Of a stretch of DNA of 64,000 nt, positions 49,865 to 59,075 are shown in pieces. Under the pieces are notes generated by a model. The model worked only from the letters and a program-made list of their open reading frames with translations, was not told the origin of the DNA and did no database searches. Numbering within the stretch: the stretch's first letter is position 1; every line of letters starts with the position of its first letter. The DNA is taken from contig NZ_JACVQF010000238.1 in assembly GCF_014534645.1 (NCBI RefSeq), positions 1 to 64,000 on the forward strand, in the 5' to 3' direction. This DNA is from Streptomyces griseicoloratus. Its GTDB lineage: Bacteria; Actinomycetota; Actinomycetes; Streptomycetales; Streptomycetaceae. The position numbers were made by a program, and so were the translations under genes.

Positions 49865-50254
49865 CTAGGCGGACAGCGGCCGGGGCTCGTCGCCGGTCGC
49901 CGAGGCGAGGTCGGGGTGGACGTCGAAGAGCCGGCGCACCCCCAGCGCGCCGAGCACCCGGTTGACGTGGGATCCGTCGGCCGCGCCCCGGGCCGGCAGG
50001 ATGAGCCGCAGCCGGCCCTGGCAGGAGCGGATCAGCCGCCGGGAGGCTATGAGGACGCCGACCCCGCTGGAGTCGCAGAACAGGACGTCGGACAGATCGA
50101 GGACGAGACTGTGCCGTCCCTCGGCCACCGCGTCGTGCACGCGCTGGCGCAGCACCGGTGACGTCACCAGATCCAGTTCGCCCGACACGTGGAGCACGGC
50201 CCAGTGGCCCTGCTCGCCGCCGGTCACGTTGAACGCCACCACCATGCCCTTCAT
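49865..50254 (-). CDS. STAS-domain anti-sigma factor antagonist
   Basis: This 129-residue protein is of the SpoIIAA/BldG class: a STAS fold with the phosphoacceptor serine in DVLFCDSSGVGVLIASRRLI (S62). Unphosphorylated, such proteins bind anti-sigma factors and free the sigma. ATG at 50254 was taken; a start at MVVAFNV four codons on is as good. A HATPase of RsbW type lies 1.3 kb downstream and an ECF sigma gene is divergent, but the true partner is not known. Confidence 0.93.
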   Translation of the reverse strand: MKGMVVAFNVTGGEQGHWAVLHVSGELDLVTSPVLRQRVHDAVAEGRHSLVLDLSDVLFCDSSGVGVLIASRRLIRSCQGRLRLILPARGAADGSHVNRVLGALGVRRLFDVHPDLASATGDEPRPLSA

Positions 50255-50614
50255 TCGCCGGTACGTTCTGCAATCACCTGAAACGGAAGCCGCGCCTACG
50301 CTTCTTGGGCGCGCGCCTGCCCACCGGCGGTGCCCGCAAACACTCCCGCGGAAACGAGAGTCGACAAGAAAAGGCTTGTTTCAGACGGTTTCGATCCTGT
50401 TCGATCGAATCCGGTCGCAGCATGAAGGGTAGACGCGGCGGAGAGAGGCGGGCGTGACCCCTACCACCAGCGGCCCGTGCCGGGCGCGCAATGACACAAA
50501 GGGGCGTGCGTTGTCGGACGTGCCGACTAGATTCGAGGAGACGGTGGCAGCACGCTGGATGCCGGAACGGGACCGGCCCGGCCGGCGGGCACGGACAGGG
50601 GGGTGAGGGACCGC
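50255..50614. other. 360-bp divergent gap with probable promoters
   Basis: No gene is seen. The gap must hold the promoters of the STAS gene (leftward) and the ECF sigma gene (rightward). GTCGG-ACGTG-CCGAC (50514-50528) is a small inverted repeat just before TAGATT, which is a fair -10 box for the sigma gene. No strong -35 can be named. Confidence 0.5.
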
Positions 50615-51196
50615 ATGGCGAAGCAGGACGTGCCGCTCCGCTGGGACCGCAAGATGCAGCAGCGACTCGCCCGCGGGGAAGCCGCCGCCCTCGGCGAGCT
50701 CTACGACCGGTTCGCCTCGCTCGTGCACGGCCTCGCGCACCGCGTGCTGGACGACGAGCAGGCAGCCGACGGCGTCACGCGCGACGTCTTCGCGCACGTC
50801 TGGGAGCATCCCGACGCCTACGACCCCAAGCAGGGCCCGCTGCGCACCTGGATCGCCACGCTGACCCACCGCCTGGCCGTGCGGCGGCTGCGCGACACCG
50901 AGACGGCGGCCCTGGCGAGCGGCGGGCCCGGCAGCGCCGAGGAACTGGAGCGCAAGGTGCGCCACGCCTCGGTCGCGGCCCGCGCCGACTACATCGTCCA
51001 GGCCATGCCGGCCCCGCTGCGGGCCGCCCTGGAGCTGGCCTACTTCCAGCGCCGTGACTACCGCCAGACCGCCGCCGACCTCGGCGTCACCGAGGACGAG
51101 GCCCGCCGCCGCCTCCGCCTGGGCCTTCAGCTGCTCGCCACGGCCCACGACGCCGGCTCCCCCGGGGCCCCGCCCGGTTACGGGGGTGCGGCATGA
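50615..51196 (+). CDS. ECF-type RNA polymerase sigma factor
   Basis: This 193-residue sigma factor has region 2 at about 15-85 (ALGELYDRFASLVHGLAHRV, then DVFAHVWEHPDAYDPKQGPL) and region 4 at about 125-180 (LELAYFQRRDYRQTAADLGV, then EDEARRRLRLGL). Residues for promoter melting look normal. ATG at 50615 has GAGGGA. The anti-sigma gene overlaps its end by 4 bp (ATGA), so the two are translated together. The target genes are unknown. Confidence 0.93.
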   Translation: MAKQDVPLRWDRKMQQRLARGEAAALGELYDRFASLVHGLAHRVLDDEQAADGVTRDVFAHVWEHPDAYDPKQGPLRTWIATLTHRLAVRRLRDTETAALASGGPGSAEELERKVRHASVAARADYIVQAMPAPLRAALELAYFQRRDYRQTAADLGVTEDEARRRLRLGLQLLATAHDAGSPGAPPGYGGAA

Positions 51197-52599
51197 GCGG
51201 CGCGTACGAGGAGAACGAGGGACACGACGGCCCCGAGGCAACCGGACACGACGCCTCCGGGCCCGGGGGAAACCGGAAGCCCGGGGACGGTGACGTGCCG
51301 CCGGACACGGAGAGCGCCGGGGCGGCGGGCGGACGGGACGAGGCGGAGAACCCCGGGCCAAAGGGCGGACGGGACGAGGCGGAGGACCCGGCCGGCGGGC
51401 CGGGACCGCCGCCGCGCATACCGCTGCCGAGGGTGTCCGTGGAGGACGGCGGGCTGCCGCTGCCCGCGGCGGGCCGGTCCGGGCCGCTCCTGCTGGAGCA
51501 CCCGGTGCTGAAGTCGCTCCTCGGGGCGTGGGCGCTGGCCGCCTGTTCCCCGGAGGAGTCGGCGGCCGTCGAGGAGCACCTCGGCGAGTGCGGTGCCTGC
51601 GCCGACGAGGCGCTGCGCCTGCGCGAGGCCGTCGTACTGCTCCAGCGCCCGGAGAGCCTCGACCTGGACCCCGCCCTGCGCACCCGCGTCCTGGAGGGCT
51701 GCCTGGAGCGGCGCCCGCCACGCATCCCGGTCCCCGAGTGGGCCACCCCGTACGACGCCGAGACGGCCCGGCTGGACGCCCTGCTCCAGGACTTCGGGGA
51801 CTCCGAGTGGCACGCGCCGGTGCGGCTGCGCTGGTTCGAGGCCGGCGGCGCCGCGAGCCGCCGTACCACCGTGGCGGGGGTCCTCGCGCACCTGCTGACG
51901 GTCGACGGGCTGGTCGCGGTCGCGCTGGGCCTCGCCGACCCCCTGGGCGACATAGTGGCGCCCGCCCCGGCACCGGCGAGCCGCACCGAGGCGTACTGGC
52001 GTGCCTCGCACTACCCGCCCACCCGAGCGGTGCGGGGGCCGTGGCGCGAGCAGAGCCACGACATCGTCCGGACGGTGTCGTTCACGGGCAGCAGCGCGGG
52101 CCGGATGCCCGTCCCGTACGGCGACTTCGAGCTGCCGTTGCACGACGCGATGCTGGACCGGGCCTTCGAGTGCTGGGTCCACGCCGAGGACATCGCCGAC
52201 GCCGTGGACTACCCGTACGAGCCGCCGGCGCCGCGGCATCTGAACGGCATGATCGACCTCGCGGCCCGGCTGCTGCCCGGTGTGCTGGCGGCGCGCCGCC
52301 AGGCCGGGCTCGCCTCGTCCGGCGGGCACCGGCACCTGGTCGCGGCGGGCGAGCCGGGCCGCAGCCTGCGGCTGGAGATCGAGGGCTCGGGCGGCGGCGA
52401 GTGGTTCATCCCGCTGGACTCCCCCGCCGCGGTGGGCTCCGCCGAGCACGAGGTGGCGCACGTGGCGCTGGACGGCGTCGAGTTCTGCCGACTGGCCGCC
52501 GGCCACGTGTCTCCTGCGGAAGCGGCAGCGGGTCAGGACGGCGACCGGGAGGCGATCAGAGACGTGCTGTTCGCCGCGGCGAGCTTGAGCCGGATGTAG
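51193..52599 (+). CDS. Zinc-finger anti-sigma factor fused to a maleylpyruvate isomerase-like (MDMPI) domain
   Basis: This 468-residue cytoplasmic protein has a disordered acidic N-terminal tail with two GGRDEAE repeats. A ZAS anti-sigma domain (about 100-150) has the motif H129-x3-C133-x2-C136 in EEHLGECGACADEALRLREA. A DinB/MDMPI domain (about 195-400) follows, and then an MDMPI C-terminal-type domain. ZAS proteins hold ECF sigma factors and release them on thiol oxidation; MDMPI domains bind metal and mycothiol. The fusion suggests a mycothiol-linked redox signal, which is inference. It overlaps the sigma gene by 4 bp. Confidence 0.88.
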   Translation: MSGAYEENEGHDGPEATGHDASGPGGNRKPGDGDVPPDTESAGAAGGRDEAENPGPKGGRDEAEDPAGGPGPPPRIPLPRVSVEDGGLPLPAAGRSGPLLLEHPVLKSLLGAWALAACSPEESAAVEEHLGECGACADEALRLREAVVLLQRPESLDLDPALRTRVLEGCLERRPPRIPVPEWATPYDAETARLDALLQDFGDSEWHAPVRLRWFEAGGAASRRTTVAGVLAHLLTVDGLVAVALGLADPLGDIVAPAPAPASRTEAYWRASHYPPTRAVRGPWREQSHDIVRTVSFTGSSAGRMPVPYGDFELPLHDAMLDRAFECWVHAEDIADAVDYPYEPPAPRHLNGMIDLAARLLPGVLAARRQAGLASSGGHRHLVAAGEPGRSLRLEIEGSGGGEWFIPLDSPAAVGSAEHEVAHVALDGVEFCRLAAGHVSPAEAAAGQDGDREAIRDVLFAAASLSRM

Positions 52600-52696
52600 G
52601 GGTGGGTCTCGGGCTCGTCGGCGGCTGCGGGTGAGTTGTGGTTGCTCTCGGCCACCTGCTGCCCCAGCCGCCCGCGAAACAGAACTCCCCGAGCTC

Positions 52697-53578
52697 CTAG
52701 GCGAACACCACCGTCCGCCGCCCGTTCAGCAGGATGCGCCGCTCGGCGTGCCACTTCACGGCCCGCGCCAGCGCCTGGCACTCCACGTCCCGCCCGACGG
52801 CGACCAGCTGGTCCGGCGTGGCGTCGTGGCCGACCCGCTCGACCTCCTGCTCGATGATCGGGCCCTCGTCGAGGTCGGCCGTCACGTAGTGCGCGGTCGC
52901 GCCGATCAGCTTCACGCCCCGGGCGTGCGCCTGGTGGTACGGCTTCGCGCCCTTGAAGCTCGGCAGGAAGGAGTGGTGGATGTTGATGATCCGGCCGCTG
53001 AGCTGCTTGCACAGGTCGTCCGAGAGGACCTGCATGTAGCGGGCCAGCACGACCAGTTCCACGTTCTCCTCGCGGACGATCTCCAGCAGCCGCGCCTCGG
53101 CCGCCGCCTTGGTGTCCTTCGTCACGGGGATGTGGTGGAAGGGGATGTCATAGGACCCCACCAGTTCGGCGAAGTCGGTGTGATTGGACACCACTGCGGC
53201 GATCTCCACCGGCAGCGCACCGATCCGGGCGCGGAACAGCAGGTCGTTCAGGCAGTGCCCGAACTTGCTGACCATCAGCACGATGCGCATCTTGTCCTCG
53301 GCCCGGTGGATCTGCCAGTCCATGTGGAAGGAGTCGCCGATCGCGGCGAAGCTGGCCCGCAGCTTGTCCACGGTCACCGGAGCCTCGGCCGAGAAGTGGA
53401 CGCGCATGAAGAACAGTCCCGTGTCGTGATCACCGAACTGCTGGCTGTCCTCGATGTTGCAGCCGGTCATGAACAGGTAGCTGGACACGGCGTGCACGAT
53501 GCCCTGCTTGTCGGGGCAGGACAGGGTGAGGACGTACTGGTCGGCCGGGGCGGCGGCCGCGGAGGACTGCTCGTTCAT
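52697..53578 (-). CDS. purU: Formyltetrahydrofolate deformylase
   Basis: This 293-residue enzyme hydrolyses 10-formyl-THF to formate and THF. It has an N-terminal ACT domain (about 10-90, YVLTLSCPDKQGIVHAVSSY) and the formyltransferase-like domain with catalytic Asn/His in IINIHHSFLPSFKGAKPYHQ and Asp in YVTADLDEGPIIEQEVERVG. Length and motifs are normal. It balances one-carbon pools and supplies formate for purine synthesis. It stands convergent with the anti-sigma gene. Confidence 0.97.
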   Translation of the reverse strand: MNEQSSAAAAPADQYVLTLSCPDKQGIVHAVSSYLFMTGCNIEDSQQFGDHDTGLFFMRVHFSAEAPVTVDKLRASFAAIGDSFHMDWQIHRAEDKMRIVLMVSKFGHCLNDLLFRARIGALPVEIAAVVSNHTDFAELVGSYDIPFHHIPVTKDTKAAAEARLLEIVREENVELVVLARYMQVLSDDLCKQLSGRIINIHHSFLPSFKGAKPYHQAHARGVKLIGATAHYVTADLDEGPIIEQEVERVGHDATPDQLVAVGRDVECQALARAVKWHAERRILLNGRRTVVFA

Positions 53579-53624
53579 GCAGGACAGGGTCCCATATCCG
53601 GTCGCCCCGGCGGCGTGCGTCCCG

Positions 53625-54125
53625 TCAGGCGGACCGGGTCAGGATCCGCAGGACTTCCAGGCTGCGGGGCTCCGCCTCCGGGTCCTCACCGTCACCGGCG
53701 GCCAGCCGCACGTGCGCGTCCCGGGCCGCCCGCACCGCCTGCGGCCAGTCCGGATGGTCGAGGTAGGCGTGGACCGGCGCGTCGGGTCCCACCTGGTGCA
53801 TGATCCGCAGCACGCGCAGGACGGCGGTGTCGACGAGGGCCGCCTCCTGGGAGTCGCGGAAGATGGTGCCGACGTACTTCTCGGCGGACCAGTGATCCAG
53901 CCAGGTGTCCTCCACCAGCCGGTACACCGCGTCGGTCACGTCGCCGTAGCCGTCCACACCGGCCAGCCAGACGTCCCGCTGGAAGGCGGGGTCGGAGAGC
54001 ATGTGCAGCGCGGAGCGCACCTGGCTGCGCCAGCGCCACCACGGCATGTCGTTGAGTGGCATGCCGCCCATGGTGGAGGAGCGACGGCCGCGACGGGAAG
54101 CTTTCTCCGAACCTTGCACGGTCAT
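53625..54125 (-). CDS. Conserved hypothetical protein
   Basis: This 166-residue protein has no domain that I can name. It has a basic start (EKASRRGRRSS) and a helical core with WRWRSQVRSALHMLSDPAFQ, VYRLVEDTWLDHWSAEKYVG and LVDTAVLRVLRIMHQVGPDA. It looks soluble and conserved in Streptomyces. ATG at 54125 was taken; later Met codons at MGGMPLNDM are possible starts. It follows purU's start on the same strand and is divergent from the lipoprotein gene. Confidence 0.8.
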   Translation of the reverse strand: MTVQGSEKASRRGRRSSTMGGMPLNDMPWWRWRSQVRSALHMLSDPAFQRDVWLAGVDGYGDVTDAVYRLVEDTWLDHWSAEKYVGTIFRDSQEAALVDTAVLRVLRIMHQVGPDAPVHAYLDHPDWPQAVRAARDAHVRLAAGDGEDPEAEPRSLEVLRILTRSA

Positions 54126-54242
54126 CGATCGTACGTTCCCCTCCACCCGTGTCTCACCGGCCCCCGCAATTCACCTCCGCGTCACCCTGCGTTGACCGGA
54201 GATCGCTCCCAGGTTATCCGTGTGACGGAATCGTGCGGATGC

Positions 54243-55559
54243 ATGACCGGCAGGCGACGCAACCGCAGCACTTCCCTCCGCGGCCTCCCCGGCCGCTCCC
54301 GGACCACCCGGACCGGCGCACTGAGCGCCGGTGCGCTGGTGGCGTGTGCGTCGCTCGCCGTCGGCTGCGGGATCGTCCCCGGTGCCACGGGGGGCTCCGG
54401 GGACGACCCGATCACCGTCATGACCTGGGCGCCGCAGGAGACGGCAGCGACCAACAAGCCCGGCATGCCCGCCTTCGCCCGCGCCTACGCACGCTGGATC
54501 AACGCGCACGGCGGCATCAACGGCCGCAAGCTGAACGTCCTGACCTGCAACGACCACAACGACAGCGTGGCCGCCGCGAAGTGCGCCCGGCAGGCCGTCA
54601 AGGAGAACGTCGTCGCGGTCGTCGGCTCCTACAGCCAGTACGCCGACGCGTTCTTCCCCCCGCTGGAGGGCGCGGGAATCCCGTACATCGGCGGCTACGG
54701 CATCACCAACACCGAGTTCACCAGCCCGCTGTCCTACCCCGTCAACGGGGGCCAGCCCGCGCTGCTGGCCGGCCTCGGCGACGCGCTCGCGGACAACTGC
54801 GGTCCCGTCACGCTCATCCGCCCCGACACCATCGCCGGCGACCAGCTGCCCGCGCTGCTCGACTCGGGACTGGCCTCGGGCGGGCACGCGCCGGCCCACG
54901 ACCAGCGGGCCGAGGAGGACGCCACCGAGTACGACGGCCAGTCCGAGCAGGCCCTGCAGCGGGCGACCACCGACCCGTCGGAGACCGGCTGCGTGGTCCC
55001 CGCGCTCGGGGACCGCACCGGCACGTTCATGGACTCCTTCCGGCGGGCCCGCCAGGACTATCCCGAGGTGCGGACCGGCACCGTGCTCGGCAGCGTCGAC
55101 CAGACGACGATCAACGCGACCGGCGGGGCGTCCGGCCCGTACGAGGGGGCGTACGTCACCGGCTGGTACCCGGCGTCGAGCGACCGGCGCTGGGACGGGA
55201 TGAAGAAGGTGATCGAGGAGCAGGCGTTCGGCGACAACAGCATCGACCCGGCGGACGCCGGGGTGCAGACCACCTGGATCGCCTACACCGCGTTCAAGGA
55301 GATCGTCGAGTCGCTGGGCGACGGCGAGATCACCGCCGACACCATCACCCACGCCCTCGACGACGGGCTGAAGGTCGGCACGGGCGGGCTCACGCCCACG
55401 CTCCAGTGGAAGTTCCAGGACAAACTGGCCTCGGTCGGCTTTCCGCGCCTGGTCAACACCGAGGTCACGCTTCAGGTGGTACGGCAGGGGCGGCTGGTGT
55501 CCGCCAGCAAGGGCTCCGTCGACACCACGCAGGCGCTGCAGAACGCCGACGTGGCCTGA
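54243..55559 (+). CDS. Branched-chain-amino-acid-type substrate-binding lipoprotein
   Basis: This 438-residue exported lipoprotein has an Arg-rich start, a hydrophobic segment and the lipobox SLAVGC with C42. The rest is a type-I periplasmic-binding fold (peripla_BP_6: INGRKLNVLTCNDHNDSVAA, VVAVVGSYSQYADAFFPPLE and EGAYVTGWYPASS). No ABC permease or ATPase gene is adjacent, so it may serve a distant transporter or act as a sensor. ATG at 54243 was chosen; a GTG at 54222 is in frame. The ligand is not known. Confidence 0.9.
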   Translation: MTGRRRNRSTSLRGLPGRSRTTRTGALSAGALVACASLAVGCGIVPGATGGSGDDPITVMTWAPQETAATNKPGMPAFARAYARWINAHGGINGRKLNVLTCNDHNDSVAAAKCARQAVKENVVAVVGSYSQYADAFFPPLEGAGIPYIGGYGITNTEFTSPLSYPVNGGQPALLAGLGDALADNCGPVTLIRPDTIAGDQLPALLDSGLASGGHAPAHDQRAEEDATEYDGQSEQALQRATTDPSETGCVVPALGDRTGTFMDSFRRARQDYPEVRTGTVLGSVDQTTINATGGASGPYEGAYVTGWYPASSDRRWDGMKKVIEEQAFGDNSIDPADAGVQTTWIAYTAFKEIVESLGDGEITADTITHALDDGLKVGTGGLTPTLQWKFQDKLASVGFPRLVNTEVTLQVVRQGRLVSASKGSVDTTQALQNADVA

Positions 55560-55571
55560 GCCGGACCGGGG

Positions 55572-55596
55572 CGGGCGGGCCGGGTGGGCCCGCCCG
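55572..55596. terminator. Terminator between convergent genes
   Basis: CGGGCGGGCC (55572-55581) and GGCCCGCCCG (55587-55596) form a 10-bp perfect stem with loop GGGTG between the lipoprotein gene and the Pro-rich membrane protein gene. Confidence 0.75.
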
Positions 55597-55602
55597 GACG
55601 TC

Positions 55603-57225
55603 TCACAGCTGGGTGGGCTGGCGCTCGGTCAGGCCGTACTGCTTGGCGATCGCGTTCCAGAGCTTGGCGGCCTTGGCCTTCTCCGTGCTGGCGGTGCCGC
55701 TCGCCCGGTTGGCGGCCTGGGTGTGGCTGGTGACGCGGGCCTTGCCCTTCTTGCAGCCCTTCTTGCCCGCGGTCTGGTCGGCCCACGCCGCGTAGTGGTT
55801 GTCGGCCGACGCCGACGCCTGCCACGCCTTGGTCAGCGCGGCGGTCAGCTCGGCGTGGGCGGGCAGCTTGTCCACGGACAGCTGGGACAGGCTCGTGACC
55901 AGCCCGGTGCGCTGCTTGGCCGCGTCGCGCAGGTCCTTGGCCGCCTGGGCGAGGTTGTCGCAGGACTTCACGTCCTCCACGGCGTTGATCACCGCGGTCC
56001 GGCTGCTGCCGCTGTCGGCCAGCAGCTTGTCCAGCTCCACGGCCTGCTGCCGGACCGGGTCCGCGGACGGCGACGGGGACGAGGACGCCGCCTCCGACGT
56101 CGCGGGAGCCGTCGCGGACACGGGCTGGTTGCCGCCCTCGTCGTCCTCGCCGCCCCCGCCGGCCAGCAGCGCGCCGGCGCCGATGCCGACGACGGCGATG
56201 CCGACGCCCACGGCCGCGAGCAGCGGCAGACGCGAACCGGTGCGCCCGCCCCGGCCGCCCCGGCCGCCGTCACCGTCGTAGCCGCTGCGCGCCCTGCCGC
56301 CGCCGGGGCCCTGCGGGGCGTATCCGGAGCGGCCGGCGGGGTGCGGGGGCCCCGGCTCGTCGAAGCGGGGCAGCTGCTGGGTGGCCGAGGCCGGGCTGTC
56401 GCCGCCCGCCTCGCTGCGGAAGAGGTTGTCGAACTCGGCGGGCGGCTGCCGGCCCTCGTCGGCGCCCGGCGCGGCGCCGTAGGGGGCCCCGGGGCCCGCG
56501 GGTCCCCCGGGCACGGGGGCTATGTACTGCGTGGCCTCGGCGTCGGGACCGGCGGCGGGGGCGGGACCGGCGCCCGGTAGCGGGCCGGGACCGGCGTGCA
56601 TCGGATGGCCGGCCGCGGGGTGCTGCGGTGCCCGGCCCAGGAAGCGCGTCTCCTCGGACGGCGTCTCGACGGGTCTCTCGGGCGGCAGCGCCCCGGGCGT
56701 GACGGGGGGTATGTACTGCGTCGCCCCCTCGTCCGCGGGGGCCGCGACGGGCGGCAGGTACTGGGTGGCGCCCTCGTCGGCCGCGGGCAGCGGCGCGGAG
56801 ACGTGGCCGTTCGTCCCGTAGGCCGGCTGGGCGCCATAGGCCGGGCCGGGCGTGCCGTAGGCCGGGGGCTGCGCGCCCTCCGGGGGCAGCGGGCCGGGGC
56901 CGGCCTGGGGCGGCATGCCACCGGGCGCCGCGGGCCAGGCGTGCTGCGCGGCCTGCTGGGAGGGGTCCGGTGATCCCCAGGGCCCGCCGGGCGCAGCGGG
57001 CCACTCCTGGCCGGGCTGGGGACCCTGCTGCGGCTCCGGGCCCCACGGCCGGTCCCATGCCTGGCCGCCCGCCGGGGCCCCGGCGGGGGCGGGCCCGCCC
57101 GGCTGCGGGGCGGCCGGAGCCCCCATCGGGCCCGGCAGCAGGGGCGCACTGCCGTCGGAGGGCAGCACGATGCCTTCGCGCGCGTGCCGCGCCGAGGGCT
57201 CCTCGCCCTGTCCACTCTGCGTCAC
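55603..57225 (-). CDS. Pro/Gly/Ala-rich single-pass membrane protein
   Basis: This 540-residue protein has a long Pro/Gly/Gln/Ala-rich N-terminal region (about 1-320) with repeats of the form DEGATQYLPPV and DEGATQYIPPV. One membrane helix lies near 330-356 (LPLLAAVGVGIAVVGIGAGA), and a helical extracellular domain follows (about 385-540), with two cysteines. The Thr-Gln-Tyr repeats could be phosphorylated or bound by FHA domains, as in kinase-substrate proteins. Function is unknown. Confidence 0.85.
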   Translation of the reverse strand: MTQSGQGEEPSARHAREGIVLPSDGSAPLLPGPMGAPAAPQPGGPAPAGAPAGGQAWDRPWGPEPQQGPQPGQEWPAAPGGPWGSPDPSQQAAQHAWPAAPGGMPPQAGPGPLPPEGAQPPAYGTPGPAYGAQPAYGTNGHVSAPLPAADEGATQYLPPVAAPADEGATQYIPPVTPGALPPERPVETPSEETRFLGRAPQHPAAGHPMHAGPGPLPGAGPAPAAGPDAEATQYIAPVPGGPAGPGAPYGAAPGADEGRQPPAEFDNLFRSEAGGDSPASATQQLPRFDEPGPPHPAGRSGYAPQGPGGGRARSGYDGDGGRGGRGGRTGSRLPLLAAVGVGIAVVGIGAGALLAGGGGEDDEGGNQPVSATAPATSEAASSSPSPSADPVRQQAVELDKLLADSGSSRTAVINAVEDVKSCDNLAQAAKDLRDAAKQRTGLVTSLSQLSVDKLPAHAELTAALTKAWQASASADNHYAAWADQTAGKKGCKKGKARVTSHTQAANRASGTASTEKAKAAKLWNAIAKQYGLTERQPTQL

Positions 57226-57407
57226 CGGGACTCCTACGAATGGGGGACCTTCGGAATCGTCGGCTCACGCTACCGGGTACCCCGAGCCCGCTGCCACGCC
57301 GCACCGGGCTTGATCTTTTTCCCTGTGACCGCAGTAACAAAACCGGGCCGCGAAGCGCTGTTGATGTCCGTCCCTGCTCTGCGCCCGGGAGTTTCCCGCG
57401 CGTTCAC

Positions 57408-57426
57408 ACGCCGGCGGGCCCGGCGT
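57408..57426 (-). terminator. Hairpin at the end of the HTH-TPR gene
   Basis: ACGCCGG (57408-57414) and CCGGCGT (57420-57426) form a 7-bp stem with loop CGGGC directly after the stop codon. It is a plausible but short terminator. Confidence 0.45.
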
Positions 57427-58812
57427 TCACGCGGCCGCCTGCAGGTCGAGCCGCGCCCCGAACTCCCTGACCACCGCCTCCTCCCGGTACGGCTCCAGCC
57501 GGTGCTGGAAGTCCTCCAGGTACTCCGCACCCCGGTTGGAGCGCAGGTTCTCCAGGAGTTCCACGGCCTTCAGCCCGGTGCTGCAGGCCTGTTCGATCTC
57601 ACGCTGCTGCACCTGCGCGGTGGCCAGCAGCACATAGCCGATGGCGCGCCTGCGGGCACGCGACTCGGGGTGACCGTCCAGGGACTGCCGCGCGCACCGC
57701 GCCGCCGCCTCGGCCTGGCCGAGGTCCCGGTGACAGTGCGCCAACTCGTCGGCGAGGTACGCCTCGTCGAAGTGCGCGATCCACGCCGGGTCGTCGCCCG
57801 TGGCCGGATCGGCCGCCTCCAGGGCGCCGACCGCGCGGCCGGCGGCCGCCTGGGCGGCCCGTACGTCACCGAGCAGCGCGTGGCCGCGGGCCTCGGCGGC
57901 GTGGAACATCGCCTCCGCACGCGGGGTCACCCGTCCCCGCGCCCCTTCCTGCGCCGCGCGCGCCAACTGCGCGATCTCACGGGGGTTTCCGAGCTGTGCG
58001 GCCAGGTGGCTCATGGAGGCGGCGAGCACATAGCCGCCGTAGCCGCGGTCGCCGGCCGCCTGCGCAAGCCGCAGCGACTGGATGTAGTACCGCTGGGCCA
58101 GGCCCGGTTGGCCGGTGTCGACGGCCATGTATCCGGCCAGCTCGGTCAACCGGGCCACGGCGGCGAACAGTTCACGCCCCACCGCCTCCCGGTACGAGCC
58201 CGCGAGCAGCCCGGAGACGACGCTGTTGAGGTAGTGCACGACCACCGGGCGCACATGCCCGCTGCCGTACTGGTGGTCCAGTTCGACCAGCGCCTGCGTC
58301 ATCGCGCGGACGGCCGCCACGTCGGACGGGCCCACCCGGGGCCCGGCCGAGCGCGACACCTGCGAGTCGGGAGCGGAGATCAGCCAGTCCCGGCTGGGTT
58401 CGACCAGCGCGGACGCGGCGACGGAGGAGCCGGACAGGAAGTCCCGCCGCCCCACGTCGCTGCGCCACAGCTCGCAGACCTGCTCGATGGCCCCCAGTAC
58501 CGTCGGCGAGAACTGGAGGCCGACGCCCGACGCGAGGTTCTTGCCGTTGGCCATGCCGATCTCGTCGATCGTGACCGTACGGCCGAGTTTGCGTCCGAGC
58601 GCCTCGGCGATGATCGCCGGTGCCCTGCCCCGCGGTTGCTGTCCGCGCAGCCAGCGGGCCACGGACGTCTTGTCGTACCGCAGGTCGAGGCCGTGTTCGG
58701 CGCCGCACATGTTGACCCTGCGGGCGAGCCCTGCGTTGGAGCAGCCCGCTTCCTGGATGAGCGCCTGCAGCCGTTCGTTCGGCTGCCGCGCGACGAGAGG
58801 CCTTGCGGCCAT
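57427..58812 (-). CDS. HTH-TPR transcriptional regulator
   Basis: This 461-residue protein has an unusual N-terminal HTH (about 10-65, NERLQALIQEAGCSNAGLAR, then DKTSVARWLRGQQPRGRAPA). A linker with RRDFLSGSSVAASAL (twin-Arg-like) follows, and then a long TPR-type helical domain (about 150-450). The plan recalls the NsdA family of Streptomyces regulators, which restrain antibiotic production and sporulation, but it is not NsdA itself. ATG at 58812 has AGGGGG upstream and gives the usual start MAARPLVARQPNE. Confidence 0.85.
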   Translation of the reverse strand: MAARPLVARQPNERLQALIQEAGCSNAGLARRVNMCGAEHGLDLRYDKTSVARWLRGQQPRGRAPAIIAEALGRKLGRTVTIDEIGMANGKNLASGVGLQFSPTVLGAIEQVCELWRSDVGRRDFLSGSSVAASALVEPSRDWLISAPDSQVSRSAGPRVGPSDVAAVRAMTQALVELDHQYGSGHVRPVVVHYLNSVVSGLLAGSYREAVGRELFAAVARLTELAGYMAVDTGQPGLAQRYYIQSLRLAQAAGDRGYGGYVLAASMSHLAAQLGNPREIAQLARAAQEGARGRVTPRAEAMFHAAEARGHALLGDVRAAQAAAGRAVGALEAADPATGDDPAWIAHFDEAYLADELAHCHRDLGQAEAAARCARQSLDGHPESRARRRAIGYVLLATAQVQQREIEQACSTGLKAVELLENLRSNRGAEYLEDFQHRLEPYREEAVVREFGARLDLQAAA

Positions 58813-59075
58813 GGCGTACCCCCTGCTGTCTCGGCGGAACGAAAAGATCCGGCCGTGAAGATCAATGCCCCGCCGGTCTGCCGACAATGCGAGGCTTGCG
58901 AGGATTGCCGGGGTGACGGCTGGTGCCGGCCCCACACCTGGCTACCCAGCTCCCGCCGCGGATCCTCCCGCGCGCCCCCGCACGTGCACCCATGCGCCCC
59001 GGATGCGGAACCGATGCTCCTCCCCCGCGTGCGCGGGGGCCGTAACCCGGGGTGGGCACGGGAGTTGAGCTCCAC

